NCBI GenBank assembly: GCA_043731125.1 | Contig: JAYTJL010000020.1 | Coordinates: forward strand, 1-21,477 | DNA from: JAYTJL01 sp043731125 | Lineage (GTDB): Bacteria > Patescibacteriota > Saccharimonadia > Saccharimonadales > UBA10212 | Direction of reading: 5' to 3' | Length of the DNA: 21,477 nt | Part shown: positions 20,726-21,477 of the stretch, in pieces | How positions within the stretch are numbered: the stretch's first letter is position 1 | Layout: the number at the start of each line of letters is the position of its first letter | Program-made: the position numbers and the translations under genes | Notes under the pieces: model-generated | What the model was told of the DNA's origin: nothing | What the model saw: only the letters and a program-made list of their open reading frames with translations | Databases searched by the model: none

Positions 20726-20732
20726 TAATGAG

Positions 20733-20790
20733 CAGTTTACAATTTTCAATTTACATTTATCAACAATCGACCAACGATTAACGCTAAATG
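20733..20790 (-). repeat. Heptanucleotide repeat block upstream of tRNA-Lys
   Basis: Read on the plus strand in 7-base units: CAGTTTA, CAATTTT, CAATTTA, CATTTAT; then, after CA, ACAATCG, ACCAACG, ATTAACG, CTAAATG. The first set is the reverse complement of the AAATTG units at 10700-10750 (15 bases, ATTGAAAATTGTAAA, are identical). It lies in the predicted tRNA-Lys precursor leader. Confidence 0.55.
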
Positions 20791-20812
20791 CAAGGAAGAT
20801 TTAACACCTTAT

Positions 20813-20840
20813 ATTATCTGTTATTAAGATAAAATGTCAA
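20813..20840 (-). promoter_or_regulatory. Predicted promoter of tRNA-Lys and the ATP-grasp gene
   Basis: On the minus strand TTGACA (20835-20840), a 16-base spacer and GATAAT (20813-20818). Transcription would begin about 100 bases upstream of the tRNA 5' end, running through the heptad repeats. Confidence 0.6.
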
Positions 20841-20859
20841 CTGGGGTAGTTATTAAGAT

Positions 20860-20891
20860 GCCCCGCACCCGCCAGTTGGCGAATGCGGGGC
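20860..20891 (-). terminator. GC-rich hairpin after the secreted-protein gene
   Basis: GCCCCGCA (20860-20867) pairs with TGCGGGGC (20884-20891), and an inner CGCC-agtt-GGCG stem stacks on it. It lies 11 bases beyond the stop of the minus-strand gene. There is no U-run, so it may be a terminator of a non-canonical kind or an RNA 3' end stabiliser. Confidence 0.55.
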
Positions 20892-20902
20892 GATGATCGG
20901 GA

Positions 20903-21256
20903 TCAGCGTACCTTGACGTTGACTGCCCTGGAGAGGACGGTTCCGTTGCAGTTGGCGACGAACGTCAGCTTGACGTTCTTGCCGGTTGCTGGGGTGCTGA
21001 TGGTACCACCCAACGACGCTCCCGCCGAGACGCTACCGTTGAATATGACGAAATTCATCTCCGTCACGCTCAGCGAGCATGTCGCCGATGAGTTGGTGTT
21101 GTTGGCGAGCGAGTAGCTCACCACGACGTTCTCTCCGGGCGAGACGATACTCACCTGGGGGAATGCCTTGAGGGTGTAGCTCGGGCTAGCGGCCAGCGCC
21201 GGTGTTGTCGCGAGTGCGACAAGGATGGCGGTGAACACGAAAAGCTTGCGGAACAT
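20903..21256 (-). CDS. Small secreted protein of unknown function (117 aa)
   Basis: A standard signal peptide (MFRKLFVFTAILVALATTPALA, cleavage after ALA or ALAA) is followed by about 95 residues rich in Val, Ser, Thr, Asn and Gly with alternating strands, e.g. SIVSPGENVVVSYSLANN and KNVKLTFVANCNG. This looks like an extracellular beta-sandwich or Ig-like domain. Two cysteines (ATCSL, ANCNG) could form a disulfide. The ATG at 21256 has a strong Shine-Dalgarno (AAGGAGG at 21261-21267), unlike its mostly leaderless neighbours. The gene is much GC-richer, especially at third codon positions (CTC, GTC, GCC, ACC), than anything else here, which suggests recent transfer. Confidence 0.8.
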   Translation of the reverse strand: MFRKLFVFTAILVALATTPALAASPSYTLKAFPQVSIVSPGENVVVSYSLANNTNSSATCSLSVTEMNFVIFNGSVSAGASLGGTISTPATGKNVKLTFVANCNGTVLSRAVNVKVR

Positions 21257-21292
21257 CTTTCCTCCTTGATCGGGGGGGTGGATGGGTCCAAA

Positions 21293-21313
21293 ACCGAGAA
21301 GTTCGTCCTCGGT
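21293..21313 (-). other. 5'-leader hairpin of the secreted-protein gene
   Basis: ACCGAG (21293-21298) and CTCGGT (21308-21313) form a perfect 6-bp stem with a 9-base loop in the leader, about 40 bases upstream of the ATG. It may affect stability or regulation of the message. Confidence 0.4.
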
Positions 21314-21341
21314 AGGAGTATTTCCCACCCAGAACAATTAT

Positions 21342-21370
21342 ATATTACCATAAGTTCTTTAAAAAAGCAA
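21342..21370 (-). promoter_or_regulatory. Possible promoter of the secreted-protein gene
   Basis: On the minus strand TTGCTT (21365-21370), a 17-base spacer and TAATAT (21342-21347) could drive the gene with an 80-base leader. A TATAAT at 21337-21342 overlaps it with no good -35. Both readings are tentative. Confidence 0.3.
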
Positions 21371-21377
21371 TACCTTG

Positions 21378-21392
21378 TGACATTATTGGCGT
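21378..21392 (+). promoter_or_regulatory. Extended -10 of a likely leaderless promoter
   Basis: TGACATTAT (21378-21386) ends 6 bases before the ATG at 21393, the same spacing as the 16100 and 19360 genes. The hexamer CATTAT matches only 4 of 6 consensus bases. Confidence 0.35.
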
Positions 21393-21477
21393 ATGAAAGT
21401 ACGGCGAACGACGCTGATTATGTATTTCTGTGGGGCGGTGCTTGCGGGTATTGGTTTGGCAAAAATATCTGTATTGC
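21393..21477 (+). CDS. Partial membrane or exported protein, cut by the window end
   Basis: Twenty-eight codons are present: a basic start MKVRRTTL followed by a hydrophobic stretch (IMYFCGAVLAGIGLA), which reads as a signal peptide or first membrane helix, then KISVL. There is no stop before the window ends. No family can be given from this fragment. Head-to-head with the secreted-protein gene. Confidence 0.5.
   Translation, partial: MKVRRTTLIMYFCGAVLAGIGLAKISVL

Noticed and set aside
21257..21337. TTG start giving a 144-aa form of the secreted protein
   Set aside because: The ATG at 21256 has a strong Shine-Dalgarno and begins a standard signal peptide.
1..21477. Alternative genetic code (UGA as glycine)
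   Set aside because: UGA ends lepA, the 16100 gene, HrcA and others at the expected lengths, and no in-frame UGA interrupts a conserved domain.
1..21477. CRISPR array, insertion sequence, rRNA or prophage
   Set aside because: No regularly spaced repeats with unique spacers, no transposase or integrase, and no rRNA or phage genes were seen.

Overview
The window looks like a stretch of a Candidatus Saccharibacteria (TM7) or closely related Patescibacteria/CPR chromosome. The reasons are very tight gene packing (no gene-free gap over 300 bases), many start/stop overlaps, several small conserved proteins of the kind I associate with that group, predicted leaderless promoters, and a moderate to AT-rich composition. 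UGA is used as an ordinary stop (lepA, hrcA and rimK-locus genes), so the recoded Gracilibacteria/Absconditabacteria are unlikely. The assignment is inferred from gene content, not from a search.

Layout. 1-1900: a heptanucleotide repeat, two convergent membrane-anchored proteins of unknown function with an intrinsic terminator between them, and a 68-residue small protein with its own promoter and terminator. 1926-3795: an ABC-2 type exporter (ATPase plus permease). 3969-7382: murJ (lipid II flippase) and lepA (EF4 GTPase). 7448-8887: two tandem guanylate-kinase-like proteins, the second with an altered P-loop. 8889-14462: a CIRCE-controlled chaperone operon, hrcA - 84-aa protein - grpE - 90-aa protein - (two mini-ORFs) - dnaK - cutA - 75-aa protein - dnaJ, joined mostly by 1-8 base overlaps. 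14463-15161 (minus): a GGDEF protein convergent with dnaJ with no base between the two stop codons; its terminator lies inside dnaJ.

15256-19241: a glutamate/amide-flavoured cluster. It holds a class I glutamine amidotransferase-fold protein, a 46-aa membrane protein, an N-formylglutamate amidohydrolase-like protein, rimK (ATP-grasp glutamate ligase, preceded by a strong promoter inside a 12-bp perfect inverted repeat), a second paralogous amidotransferase-fold protein and a DUF192 protein. 19360-20706: a multi-pass membrane protein and, on the minus strand, tRNA-Lys(UUU) followed by another ATP-grasp protein. 20860-21290: a visibly GC-richer secreted-protein gene on the minus strand that looks foreign. 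A partial membrane protein runs off the right end.

The least ordinary signals are: (i) a short repeat related to TCGACAGGCTCAGGG, placed three times in the same reading frame in grpE and dnaK (encoding S-T-x-S-G-Q) and, in variant form, near dnaK, in a small membrane protein and over a stop codon; (ii) the rimK cluster with its operator; (iii) heptanucleotide repeats of different sequence but the same 7-base period at three places; (iv) recurrent leaderless promoter geometry; (v) the tandem guanylate-kinase-like pair.
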